DNA of 64,000 bases, taken from Lepisosteus oculatus (Eukaryota > Chordata > Actinopteri > Semionotiformes > Lepisosteidae). Below the pieces are notes generated by a model, which saw only the letters and a program-made list of their open reading frames with translations, did not search any database and had not been told where the DNA came from. Location of the stretch: positions 11,221,275 through 11,285,274 of the forward strand of contig NC_090716.1 of NCBI RefSeq assembly GCF_040954835.1, given 5' to 3'. The position numbers and the translations under genes were made by a program. Shown one piece after another: positions 51,187 to 64,000 of the stretch. Each line of letters begins with the position of its first letter. Position 1 is the stretch's first letter.

Positions 51187-53900
51187 TGCACTACGCCAGG
51201 GAGCTCCTTTTAATTTAAATGAGTGAAAAGGCAATATCAGACAAAACAGAAAAGTGCTGAATCGGAAAAAAAAAAACAAATTCGAAAAAACAGATAGGCC
51301 TAAGAGACTCTTTCAGTACGTGAACTCATCCAAGGACATCTCTCATGAATTGAGAGGCTACAGATGTGAGCAAGAGATGTATGGTTTATCAACGAAGAGT
51401 TCAGGTGTCCTCGCACGTCTGAGATTAGGAGGTTGGGATACTGTAAAACAAAAAATATCCACATCCAGAAGACAAAGTGAATGTTTAAGCTTGTTAAAAG
51501 GCAACCACAATATACAGTAAACTGGCATTGTTTGGAAACAAAAGAACATCACATTTGGTTTCATGACGACGATGATGAAATCTAATGCTGTAGGCTGAAA
51601 CAAATTTTGCTGCACACCACTTGCTAGTTTTGTTAAAGGTGTGAGTCCACCAAGCATTTGAAATGGGTGGCAAAAATTTTTCCTTGAAGCCAAAAAAATG
51701 TGCAGACTCTAGCACATAACAATTGGTTATCGTTTTCCCAAGGGCATTTCTTGTTTTACAGTACTGTTTCCACTTGTCTTTTCAACCACATCCTTGTCAT
51801 TCACAGGGTTTGTCTTTTATTATTTTCCTCTAGGGTGCTTGGGGCAAGGTATTGCTATACACTGAATTTATATGAATATTATAAGGCCAGTCCATCGTGT
51901 CTTTTTGCCTGGATTAACAACATCCTTTCTCACAATTCATTTTCACACATGTAACATTTATTTGATATACTGCAGTGTATAGTCCTTTCATATGGCTTCT
52001 TTTTGCAGTCTGTGTAAAAACAACTCTCAGCTTTATTCTTCTCACAGGGTTGTCTGCAATTGTGTTTAAATGAGAAAGGGGAGCAAAACCTTCAAAGTAA
52101 TTGTAAACAGCAAAATCGGCTGAAAAATGTGGTAATATAAGTAAGCATAGCTTTGTCAGACCCAGTTAGTTTTGAACTTTCCTATTATACAGACAAATTG
52201 AAAAGCTTAATGAAAATGGTTTTTCAAATGGTGTGAAAAGCACATTTGTTTTCTTTAACCTCCTCCACCCAAAAAAAGTTACATTTTCCAAAGTTAAGCA
52301 GGTACAGCCAACTGAAAAAACTTTCCATTTTAGACCATCCTACATCAGGCATTTTAAAGTCTCCTGCGGTAGATTAAACCAACGTACAATAACTTGCATG
52401 TCATCACTTCAAGGTCGTTACCTTACCACGCTTAAGATGAATTCCCCAAACGAATTCATGAGAGAATTTTCATTAACGCTGCGGACAATCAAACAACAAA
52501 CGTATTTGTAAGTTGAAATGAAGTGACCTGAAACTTCACCTACTGTATGCAAAGACTTAAGTAGCAACCAAACTATGAAAGCCATGCCCAGCTAGAGATG
52601 ACAGTGACTCAACAAGAAACAAAACCACCTTTATTCAGGAGGCAGGAGGTAGAGTTTGCTTTGATTGCTACGTTGTTTTCTCTTCATTTATCCCTTTGCA
52701 CATTTTTTGCATTGGTTTTCATACTTCACCATAGATACTTTCTTTTGCCTTTGGAGATTTAAGAGCTGCTTGCAAAAGTTCCTTAGAACTGGTAACCAAG
52801 TGGCCCTGCTGGTTTGAGGGCGGCAGGGCCTGGGAGAATCGCACAGGCCTTTGCTGTTTGTGTGCGAGGTGAGAGATTGGCATTGATTTAAAGTGGACAT
52901 GCAATTTCCTCCCCTTTCCACACTACTGATCCACCACAAGGGACTACTTACAAATCTGAAATGGCTTGTGTGTCTTGTTGGATAATACTGGAAGTTTCAC
53001 ATCAAAGCTTTATATATGAAGGGGAATTTCATTCCTTAAAAAGAATAAAGAAAGGTGTGAAAGTCCAAGAAAAGCTTAAAGGGAGACATTTCTCAGTATA
53101 AGGCTGTAAAACACCAAAGGAGAACTAGGAGTCACTGACACATCTACAGGCACAGCTATGAAAAGCCTCAGGATGGTACTGGAGCCGGAGGTGAAGACTG
53201 AATTTTGAGCTGTGTTTCATTTCATTCTTGGCAACCGCCCCTGTGAAATGATTTCAAGAAAAATCTCTGCTCTGCCAGAGAGAGGATCTGGTTCCCCCAA
53301 GTCCCACTTGCTTAAGGGCTTTCCTTGGCTTCCACTTGTCCCCGCTGTGTTTCGGTCAATGGACATTATCCATATGACGACGAAGAAGCCTCATCGCTAA
53401 GCCATCATGCCTTTTGGATCAGCACTGGCACAAGGTGACAGAAATCCGCAAACACAGAATATTTGCACAGATCTTTTTCTCACCTTTCAGATGGGGTGGG
53501 CATTCCGATCAAGAAAAAAAGAAGCTGTTCTAAATTTGAAATTGAATCTGAACCCCCCCACCACCACCACATCCTTGAAAAATGAATCCAAGTTTACAAA
53601 TAAAAAACACATTCCTTCTCATTGAAATCCCGCTGGAAAACAAAAAGCTCTTTAAAAAGAGAAAGAATTGTTAGCTTGGTAATCTTAAAGGAAAAATCAA
53701 AGGTCCCTGTTTGGGACTGAGGGGTTGACTGAGAGGGCAGTATGTGAACTGTCCGCACTTTTTCCAAAATTAAAAACGAAACAACAAAGGTATCGAAACA
53801 GACAAAGCTTAGAAAACTGATATTATTTGTCAGTTTACATACTGATGTTAAAATGACAGGAAATTAAGTTTGAATAAAGTGCTTTAAACCGAGCTGCAAA
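51187..53900 (+). other. ALX4: ALX4 3' untranslated region and candidate poly(A) signals
   Basis: Sequence after the stop codon without further coding potential. AATAAA hexamers on the plus strand at 53044-53049 and 53873-53878 are candidate polyadenylation signals, implying a 3'UTR of about 1.9 or 2.7 kb; a shorter one using a variant signal is possible. TACTGTA/TACAGTA occurs at several places in the first 1.4 kb (for example near 51441, 51513, 51758 and 52541). These would match miR-101/miR-144 seeds, but the heptamer is common everywhere in the window. Confidence 0.4.
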
Positions 53901-56900
53901 TACTCAGGAGCTAAGAAAAGCATGGCAAAAAAAACTAAGAAGTGTTAAAAAAAGCTAAGAAGTTTCAAGACTGCAGCGGCTCTCATTTCAGAAAAATACT
54001 CTTCTCTTTTCTCTGCAGTTTTCTAAAACTCCTGGACATTTAGATCAATCAACTTTTCTTTCACATATCCCAAAAGGAGATTTTCCTGTATTTAAATTAA
54101 ATGTAATTTATATAATCCACATAATTCCCCACAGACCAGAAATTGCTTCCTCTCTCTATATTAATAATGATAACATATGATAATTCTTTCCTGTTGACTG
54201 CTCCTCATTCTCATAGACCTGAAGCTGTGCTAGATGAGTTCACTGCTATAACTAATTGCGTTTGTTACATTGGTACCTCAGCATTGAGTGCTGTTTACCT
54301 AAAAATTCCCAATGAGAAATTTGTTCTTTCTACTTTACCTGCAGTTAATCTGGAGGACATACAGAAATTTTGAGCATCCTTTCTAGAAAAACAATTAAAA
54401 TAATCCATCCATCTTCTAACCATTTTATCCAACAGTACAAATAATTGAAAGCATATTGTAAGAAGACAAGCAGTAAAGAAAAAGTTGTCACTCTGGTGTC
54501 ACTCACCGAAAAGAGAAAACGTTATTAGAAACTATCACGTTCCAGGTCTCTAACGCAGTGTTATTTTAAAACCTATTATTCTGTTCATTTCTGAATAGTA
54601 TAATAGATTTTAAAACCTTTTATAAAATAGCTATAAAATAGTTAGACCAGCATTGACAAGATTTTATGTATAGTTTCTACATACTGGAACATTTATTGCA
54701 CTGGAATAACATGATTTACCAATGACCTTAAACGTGCGTATATGTGGTAGTCTCTTTCAATCCGAAATGTGTTCGCCGCTTTTGGGAAAATTGCCTTTGA
54801 GCTTATGCCCTGTGCTAAGAAGGGCCATATGGGTTAAGCAGCCACTGTGATTCAGTGTCCTGGGAAAAGGACAGTCCACGCAGCTGCAATGAGTTAAATA
54901 CAAAACAAACATCCATCACACATGCTTACCATCAGCTGTCATAGCTCCTCTTTCAAAGAATCGTCACGACCGCCAGCCCCACTCCACGGGTGCAACAACA
55001 CAGCAGAATGCTGGGAACTCCTTCAGCACATGAGCCCAGATTTAAATACAATTTTTAACATTGGTACGGGGCCACCTGTGGCAAACGGATTGGACAACAA
55101 GAGAGAAAGAGCAAAGAATCTGCCTATATCCACCATGAGTAGAAATTCCTCTTCACTACAAAGTGCCTCGGAGCAGTCACATGCAGCAATCATTATTATT
55201 CTTCTTCAAACTCACCCTGAACCATTTTTTTTTCAAATGGAAGGCATTCATTTATTTATACCGTCGCTCTCTGTCATTGCATTTTTGTAATTCATTTGAC
55301 TTAAAATTTAACATATTTTAAAAAATTACCAAATCGAAGCAAACTAGTTGAGGGGCATGGCTTTCATAACATCACATTTAAGATCACCTAAAATTGAAAA
55401 CACATTTAAATATGATGTATAAATGTCCTTTTATTGGATGACTCCATGCTACTTATCTGTTTTTATTCCTCTTCTTAAGATGTCCACTTCTTTAGTCTCC
55501 TGCACAGTGGTAAACAGGGGGTTTAGGCTAAAAGCTTGGTCGCTATCTCGGTAACTTACACAGACTGCAGTAGGCAAATAACAGCCAAAAGCCCTCCTCC
55601 ACACTCTTGTTCATTTGCAGACTTAGAGAATAAAATGTTTTGGGGTCTCGAAAACTTTGAACCCCATGCCACCTACTGTGGTGTAAGCAAGTAGAGTAAA
55701 ATAAATCTTTAGAAATATGTTCAGTGTGTAGATTTTGTTTTCTTTATGTTCAAAATAATGTCTTTAAATCCAACCACACACTTAGGCTTATCACTTTCTA
55801 CATAAAGAGTGTTGGGACAAAAATGTTGGCAACTATCCTGACTCCCTTTCTACCATCATCACAACTAGAGGAGGATGAGGAGGTCCTCCTGGCTATAGGG
55901 GGCGCTTTTGGCAGTCAGAGACATTAATGCAAAAGTTCACATCCGTGCCTTGGCCACCAGATAACCCCTCTCCCATCCTCTGTCCCCTTCCAGTTCTAAT
56001 ACTACTGAAGCAGGGCAATATGTTTTCCAGATTCATATGATAAAAGTGTATTTTTTGGTTCATTTTCATGTTTGTGTGTGTGCATGTGTGGTTTTTGTTG
56101 TGTAAATTTATTGATTTTCAGTGAAAAGACCCTTGAAACTGTAACTAATTTGTTACAAATGTAATGTATCATTTTAAGAAATTTGAAGTTTTTCTTTTTT
56201 GAGTTTTGTTTGGTTTTTTAACCTGGCTTATTAGGCAAAAAAAAAACAACACAAAATGGTTTATAAATGGTAGGCTAAAAAAAGGTTTTCATGGCTTTAA
56301 GCAACCTTGTACTGCTTTTAAAATAATAGTTATATTTTTAATCCTGTTCATGTACTTATATTATTTTGTTTTATTATGCAATAAGTTATTGCACTTATCA
56401 AAGGTTTTTGCAAGTGCCATTATACTTACATTAAGACCAGATCTTTACAGAATGTAGCAAACTCCAAAAGGTGTTGTCCCAAGAACAAATACAAAATGTT
56501 TTCAATACAACACTCGGATCAGCAAAACTGTTTCTCCTGCCAAACTCCTTTCCCAGAATGCACAAATTACTGATTGCAAAAAACATAGATGGGCTCTCCA
56601 CGAGCTAGCAATTACGTGCAATGTTTTTCCTCATCTTTAATTTTCATATTGTATTTGTTCATTACTGGCAAAACAAAACAGATTTTAGCCAAACACAGGA
56701 CTCTAGAAGTTTATCATAGACAAAACTGGAAAAAAAACAAAGCCCCTTTCCCCAAAAAAAATCTTTTAGCTTGATTAAAACTCTCTCTTGGTCTACTTAA
56801 GAGGGATAACCTCCAACAATGTTTTCTTCTAATCACAACGTACGAAGAGAAAAAACGAAAGGGGGCAAATTAAGATTATTTATGTAGAAAGATACAGGGT

Positions 56901-58995
56901 GGGTGTGCAGAAGAGAAAATTCCCATTGATTGTGTGTGGGAGTAACATTTCTGCAAAACGGTTCCCACTGAGTAGTCAGAACTATTTTTAAAAGTTCGGC
57001 TTGTGAAAAGACAGACAGAAATTCTCAGACCACTAATTCTCTCCCCTTTACTATCATGTTGAATAAGAACACGTATAAAACCTCTGGCCTCTGTGGCTTT
57101 CTCTCCGTCCTGCAGCTATAGTAAAGATCTGACCTTAAAAGAGTTCAGAATATGATGCACAGAGAGAGTTTTGTTTTGTCATTTTATTTGCAAGTGTTTT
57201 AAAAATGTACCGGTCATCAATAAAACTTGTGGAAAAAGCCTTATTGTGTTTTAATTCGTTGAATGTGTTCTCCCTATGGACAAACTGAAACCCCCTCTGG
57301 TTGTATTTGCTTTGGAAGAAATGGGGGCTGAAATGAGATCGGAGAGCCTCCAAGAATCTCACGCTAATTGAAGTCGACAAAAATACTAACAGCGCCCTTT
57401 TGAACTGCTGACATTGTACAGGGTGGATTACAGAGCGTATATTAACAACAGGTGACAGCCGACATTGAACAGCGGTGCTGAAAATTGCCTGCTGCTTACA
57501 AAGGGTCCGATCAGAGCCAATGTGGTCAAAAGCAGGAGAAGGAGTGGGGCTGACAGGGAGACAATCAAGAGAGGCTCACGTAGGAAGACTCCATTTAAGT
57601 GGCAATGTCCTCGGGTCCCCCCAGGAATGAGATTCAAAAAGAAATGACATGAAAAGAGCACTATTTGTGGAGGTGTTATTGTGGACATGTTCTCGTTAGC
57701 AGGACAGCCTTGTTGGAGCTTCATTACGAGAGAGCACTCTGCAGCGTTTTGCTGCTGGCCTATAACATGAAACATTCTGCCGCACTAAAGGAGTCTGGAT
57801 TTGAAGCTTCTATTGCTAGATTTTTAATTTTGTGTCTCACCAGAACATGCTTTTTCTTTGTTAAACTAGCCTTTACAAATACTGTGTGTGGACAGTCGCA
57901 TACACAAAATTGTGCTTCAGCCCAGAGGTTTCCTTGGTTACAGCTCTGCTCAGTCTCCATTATTCCACAGCCTTCTTCTGTACTTCTTAAAATCTGCATC
58001 TTTAAGTGCTCAGGCATTTACAGTGGAAAGGTCTGCACTCAAACCTTTCACTCATTTATTCAGAGTATGTCTGTTAGGACTTTTTAGTCTTTCATAAGAT
58101 CAGCTGACCTACAGATAAAAGCAACTGTCACACAGCTAAGTTGCCAATTTCAGCACAAGAAAAAGAAAATGAAAAAAGGGAAAAGGAGAAACACTAAACA
58201 CTTGTTAAAAGAATAAAATCACAAAATACCTTTACTGACTTTTTCTTCTTAAAAGGATTGGGTTTAGCAATAGGACATACAGTAGTTAAGTGTTTCACAT
58301 TGAGCTTCCAGCTGAAGTAAAAAAAAAAGAGCATTTCAAATTCGAGTATTTAATCGAAATCTCAGAAATATCATTCGGCAATCAGAAGGCTTACAGAAAG
58401 AACCCTGTCAACACTCTTAAGACCTTTATAAAGACATCTGGTTTGAAAGAATGTCAGAAAACAGAAAGGTATGCAACTGCAGAAAAAAACTCTTGCTTAA
58501 ATCCTTTTTCCCCTTGAACCCACATACTTCTCCTCAAGACAGGAATTTTTCTCTCAAAAAGATGTGGTGAACACATCTTTTTTTCCCTGTAATTTGGTTG
58601 CCTGAGCTTTTCTTCTATTCCTCTTGTTTTTAACAGTGATTGCGGGCATCTATTTATGTTAGGAAATATGGGATCTAGGTTTAAAGAGCATTGTGACTCT
58701 TTAGTAAATATTTCCAGTAAACAACAATTATTGCTTCCTTAGCATTATCCTGCAATAAAAAAATAAGACTTGAATCAACGCAACGTCTGACTGAAATAAA
58801 AGTGCTAAACATCCATGGGCTTATACAGATAGTATTTAGCCATCTCCCCAACCACCTCAACCATATGTTTCTCACCCTGCTCTACCTGGTACTCCTAATC
58901 AAAAGTAAAATTCTGCTAAAGTACAGGTAATACAGAGTTGCTATCACGGAGTACCTAGCGCTCTGTTAATACAGTTATTCATGTCATCTGGCAGT

Positions 58996-59036
58996 CTACT
59001 ACTACTAACAACAACAACAATAATAATAGTGTTAAT
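58996..59036. repeat. Compound trinucleotide microsatellite
   Basis: CTA/CAA/TAA trinucleotide runs follow each other (CTACTACTACTAACAACAAC then AATAATAATA). It is an ordinary simple-sequence repeat. Confidence 0.75.
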
Positions 59037-59678
59037 AAAGACAGAAACACAAGCACCACATATTACACTGCCATAATCTGCAAAGAAATGTGTTCCTTAT
59101 TATTGCTGACTTGTGAAAGTCAGATCAGTCCAATGTGGGGGATACAACTAAGTAATTGCTTTTTAATTCATGTTTGCAAAAATTTCTAGCACTCATCTCA
59201 CACATCTTAGTTTTTAGGTTTTTAATTTTGATATTTTCAGACACCGTTATTTATTTGCAATATACCATCATAAAAAGACATAAGAAGGACAATATTGACA
59301 TTTTGTTCATACATTAAAAAGCAGACTGTGATATATGTGGAATTCCTGTTGGAAACGAATTGTGCTTTATGGGTTGTGGGCAAAAAATGGAAGACTAAGG
59401 CAGGCACAAACATGTTAAAAACAGAAAAACACTGAATAATTGAAAGTTACCAACAGCCAGAATGTTCTCATTTTAGACTACCTCCACACTTAAGGTCCTT
59501 GAGAACTTAGAATCAATGACTGGTTTTATTTATTACAATAGCCTGTTTCATAGTACATGAAATGAATAGACTGGAAATGTTTCAGTTCCTAAAATTTACA
59601 CTTGCTAGGATTTCCTTTCTGTCTGTCTGCACTAGTTACTCAAAGCCCTTAACGGCTGTAAAGCAAATTTTGCTCGAC

Positions 59679-59701
59679 TTTGACACTTTCAAAGTGTCAA
59701 A
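59679..59701. repeat. Perfect 11-bp inverted repeat with 1-base centre
   Basis: TTTGACACTTT (59679-59689), C, AAAGTGTCAAA (59691-59701). A further partial copy, CACTTTGAGACATTCAAA, follows directly. It could be a dimeric transcription-factor site or simply a palindrome. Confidence 0.6.
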
Positions 59702-60699
59702 CACTTTGAGACATTCAAATTACCAGGAAAGAGTCCATGGATACTTATTGTGTTACAGCTACATCATTAGTCTGAGAACACTGAAGTTCCCATTGACTGG
59801 CCAATTTAATTAATTCATACAAGCACTAACAAATAGCTTTATTCAAACCAAACCTGAATGGCGGCAAATTTTATAAGGCAGCAAAGTTAAGGTGATTTAG
59901 GCTGGAATTATTTTACTATAATACTATTAAACAAAGAATAAAAAAGAAAAAAAAAGATATTTTATTTCATTTTTGTAGACATTTGTCACGTTTACTACTT
60001 GGACATTTTTTGGTATTTTATATTTGTGTCCCTTAGCCTGCAGTCGGATGTGCTCTGATTGACTCTAGTTAATTCTGAGAGACACAACTAATAGGACTAC
60101 AGCTCACCAATTTTCAATGACTGGTATGACAGTTCTAAAATAGAGGGAGAAGGAACAAACCTTAACCCAATAGAAAATACAGTTAATGCCTATGAGCTAC
60201 TTTCAGCAGATAAAATCACTTAAATAATCTACAGTAGAATCAGAAGGAATAACGTACTCTGGTTTGCAAATAGCAGGACACCATCTATGAATGAGAGAGC
60301 TCTGCATGTGCCAGTTCACGTCAACCAGACAATGCTGACAGGTGTAGAACTTTCATGGGCAGGTCATGTGATAAACAGCAGAAAAGTGGTTTCACCTTTT
60401 TCTAGGGAAAATGATCATCAGTAGTCAGGTGAACAGAATGCCAAAAATCTACCTGCCAATAAAGGGAAAATGTTACAGTACCACCATCTGAAATGGAAAA
60501 CATTCTGAACACGTTTTATACTCTCTAACTCCACATCAGATCTTCTTGGCATACTCTGCCAAAGGGAAATGTGTATTTGACCAAGTAAAACTTGAAACAA
60601 TCAATTCCATGTTTTTAACCATTGCTTGTATTTTCTATTTCATATTTATCCAGATTGGAATTACCAATTATTTATTTTTTCTGGGAACACAGCATTGTC

Positions 60700-61030
60700 T
60701 TCTGTACAATGCAGGGGAGAAAGAGGACAGGCAGAGCAACTGGAGCCCTTCATCTCTTGACATCTTACAGGAAAGCTGGTCGCACTGCAAGCCTGAATGA
60801 AACCAGGAAGTTGCCACAAGATTGGCCACGTTGCTAAGGCTGCTCAGGCCAGCTTGTCCCAGCCCACCACTCGATGGCACCCTGCCTGCTGTGTCCACTT
60901 GGGGAAACATGGTCACAGTCAGCCTGTGATACAATCGGGGCTTGGACACAAAGCGTCATGACCACAGGACTTAACCTGAGTTTGGAGAGAGTGCCGGTCC
61001 TGCTTAGGCCATTTGTGAGCCTCCATCTGA
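60700..61030 (-). repeat. tRNA-SINE-like remnant, minus orientation
   Basis: On the minus strand CTCAGGTTAAGTCCTGTGG (complement of about 60964-60982) resembles an eroded tRNA B box, and GGAGGCTCACAAATGGCC (about 61008-61025) lies where the A-box part would be. On the plus strand TGATACAATCGGGGCTTGGACAC (about 60928-60950) also matches my memory of a fish repeat. The sequence lies just beyond the presumed EXT2 poly(A) signals. Confidence 0.35.
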
Positions 61031-61091
61031 GAAGTTTAACTTATGATAAATCGCTCCCATAATTCGCTAATATTTTGACTCTGCATTCCCC

Positions 61092-61111
61092 TTTATTATC
61101 CCAGTTTTATT
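61092..61111 (-). terminator. EXT2: Candidate EXT2 poly(A) signals
   Basis: TTTATT on the plus strand at 61092-61097 and 61106-61111 reads AATAAA on the minus strand, twice, about 410 bases after the EXT2 stop codon. This would give a 3'UTR of roughly 0.4 kb. The hexamers are plausible but unverified. Confidence 0.4.
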
Positions 61112-61516
61112 ACAGCAAAACACCAGCCAGATAAGAAACTCCCCAGCATGAAACACAGAGACGTAGAGCCATGACAAAGAGATAAGGAAAGCCTCAGACA
61201 AGATGAGGCACCTAATCCGAAACTGCACTCTTCTTACTTTTTACACGTCAGGTACCATACACAATTATGAGGCTAAGTGCTAAGCTAGCCTTTAAAACCT
61301 GGATCCGATTCATCTTCTGGGAGAGGATGAGCAATTTCCAAAGGACATCCCCACACAACCAGCCCTTTCTGCTCTGTGCACATAAGGTAACCCGTGGCAG
61401 GGGCTTCTAATAAAAAATATGGAATGGCGATTTTTCAGGTTCACAGGCTGGAAAGTCCTCACACAAAAGAAACAGTCTTGGGTGAGGTTGAGGTTTTACA
61501 TCAAGCTTCCTGCTGC

Positions 61517-64000
<2,484 letters not shown>

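Larger units (their letters stand above)
53901..61090. other. ALX4-EXT2 intergenic DNA (tail to tail)
   Basis: Noncoding sequence between the 3' ends of two convergent genes. It contains a trinucleotide microsatellite (about 58996-59036), a perfect near-palindrome (59679-59701) and a tRNA-SINE-like remnant (60.7-61.03 kb). Open frames of up to 140 residues (such as 57665-58087) have no recognisable family and are probably chance. Between 54 and 58 kb I noticed no TACTGTA/TACAGTA heptamer, unlike elsewhere. Confidence 0.6.

Noticed and set aside
51187..53900. TACTGTA sites in the ALX4 3'UTR as miR-101/miR-144 targets
   Set aside because: The heptamer is about five-fold enriched across the whole window, so its presence here is not specific.
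57665..58087. 140-residue open frame, one of the longest in the window, in the intergenic region
   Set aside because: Unrelated to any family I know; the start is not supported, and the Cys/Phe-rich composition looks like translated noncoding DNA.

Overview
The window is ordinary nuclear DNA of a jawed vertebrate, almost certainly a ray-finned fish. It is AT-rich, has long introns with vertebrate splice sites, is CpG-depleted over most of its length, and carries fish-type SINE, L2-LINE and MITE remnants. Two genes are recognisable. ALX4, a paired/aristaless-class homeobox gene, is complete on the plus strand as four coding exons (9682-10027, 40963-41276, 47436-47564, 50869-51186) that join in frame to a 368-residue protein. 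The last two coding exons of EXT2, a heparan-sulfate polymerase subunit, lie on the minus strand (62503-62585, then 61517-61655). The genes are tail to tail with about 10 kb between stop codons, which matches the EXT2/ALX4 neighbourhood I know from human 11p11.2. The protein resembles fish Alx4 and lacks the Pro/Gln-rich stretch of the mammalian N-terminus. A non-teleost ray-finned fish such as a gar or bowfin is my guess from the repeats and intron sizes, not something the sequence proves.

Layout: 1-1800 is CpG-poor DNA. From about 1.8 to 16.85 kb is an AT-rich but CpG-preserving block holding the presumed ALX4 promoter, exon 1 and the first 7 kb of intron 1, with no transposon that I recognise. 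From 16.9 to 40.9 kb is the rest of intron 1, CpG-depleted and holding the first repeats. Exon 2 is at 41.0 kb. Intron 2 carries a broken L2-type reverse-transcriptase fragment. Exon 3 is at 47.4 kb. Intron 3 holds two local duplications and a SINE-like block. Exon 4 is at 50.9 kb, followed by the ALX4 3'UTR and intergenic DNA, a tRNA-SINE-like remnant, and the EXT2 3' end. From 62.6 kb to the end is EXT2 intron.

No operon, CRISPR, phage or bacterial system is present, and I found no third protein-coding gene; the other open frames are short and have no recognisable family. The observations most worth following are (1) the 15-kb CpG-preserving valley with a sharp right edge, (2) about five-fold over-representation of the heptamer TACTGTA/TACAGTA, (3) the GC3 step between exon 1 and exons 2-3, and (4) a 17-nt motif repeated three times in intron 3. 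All counts were made by eye and are approximate.
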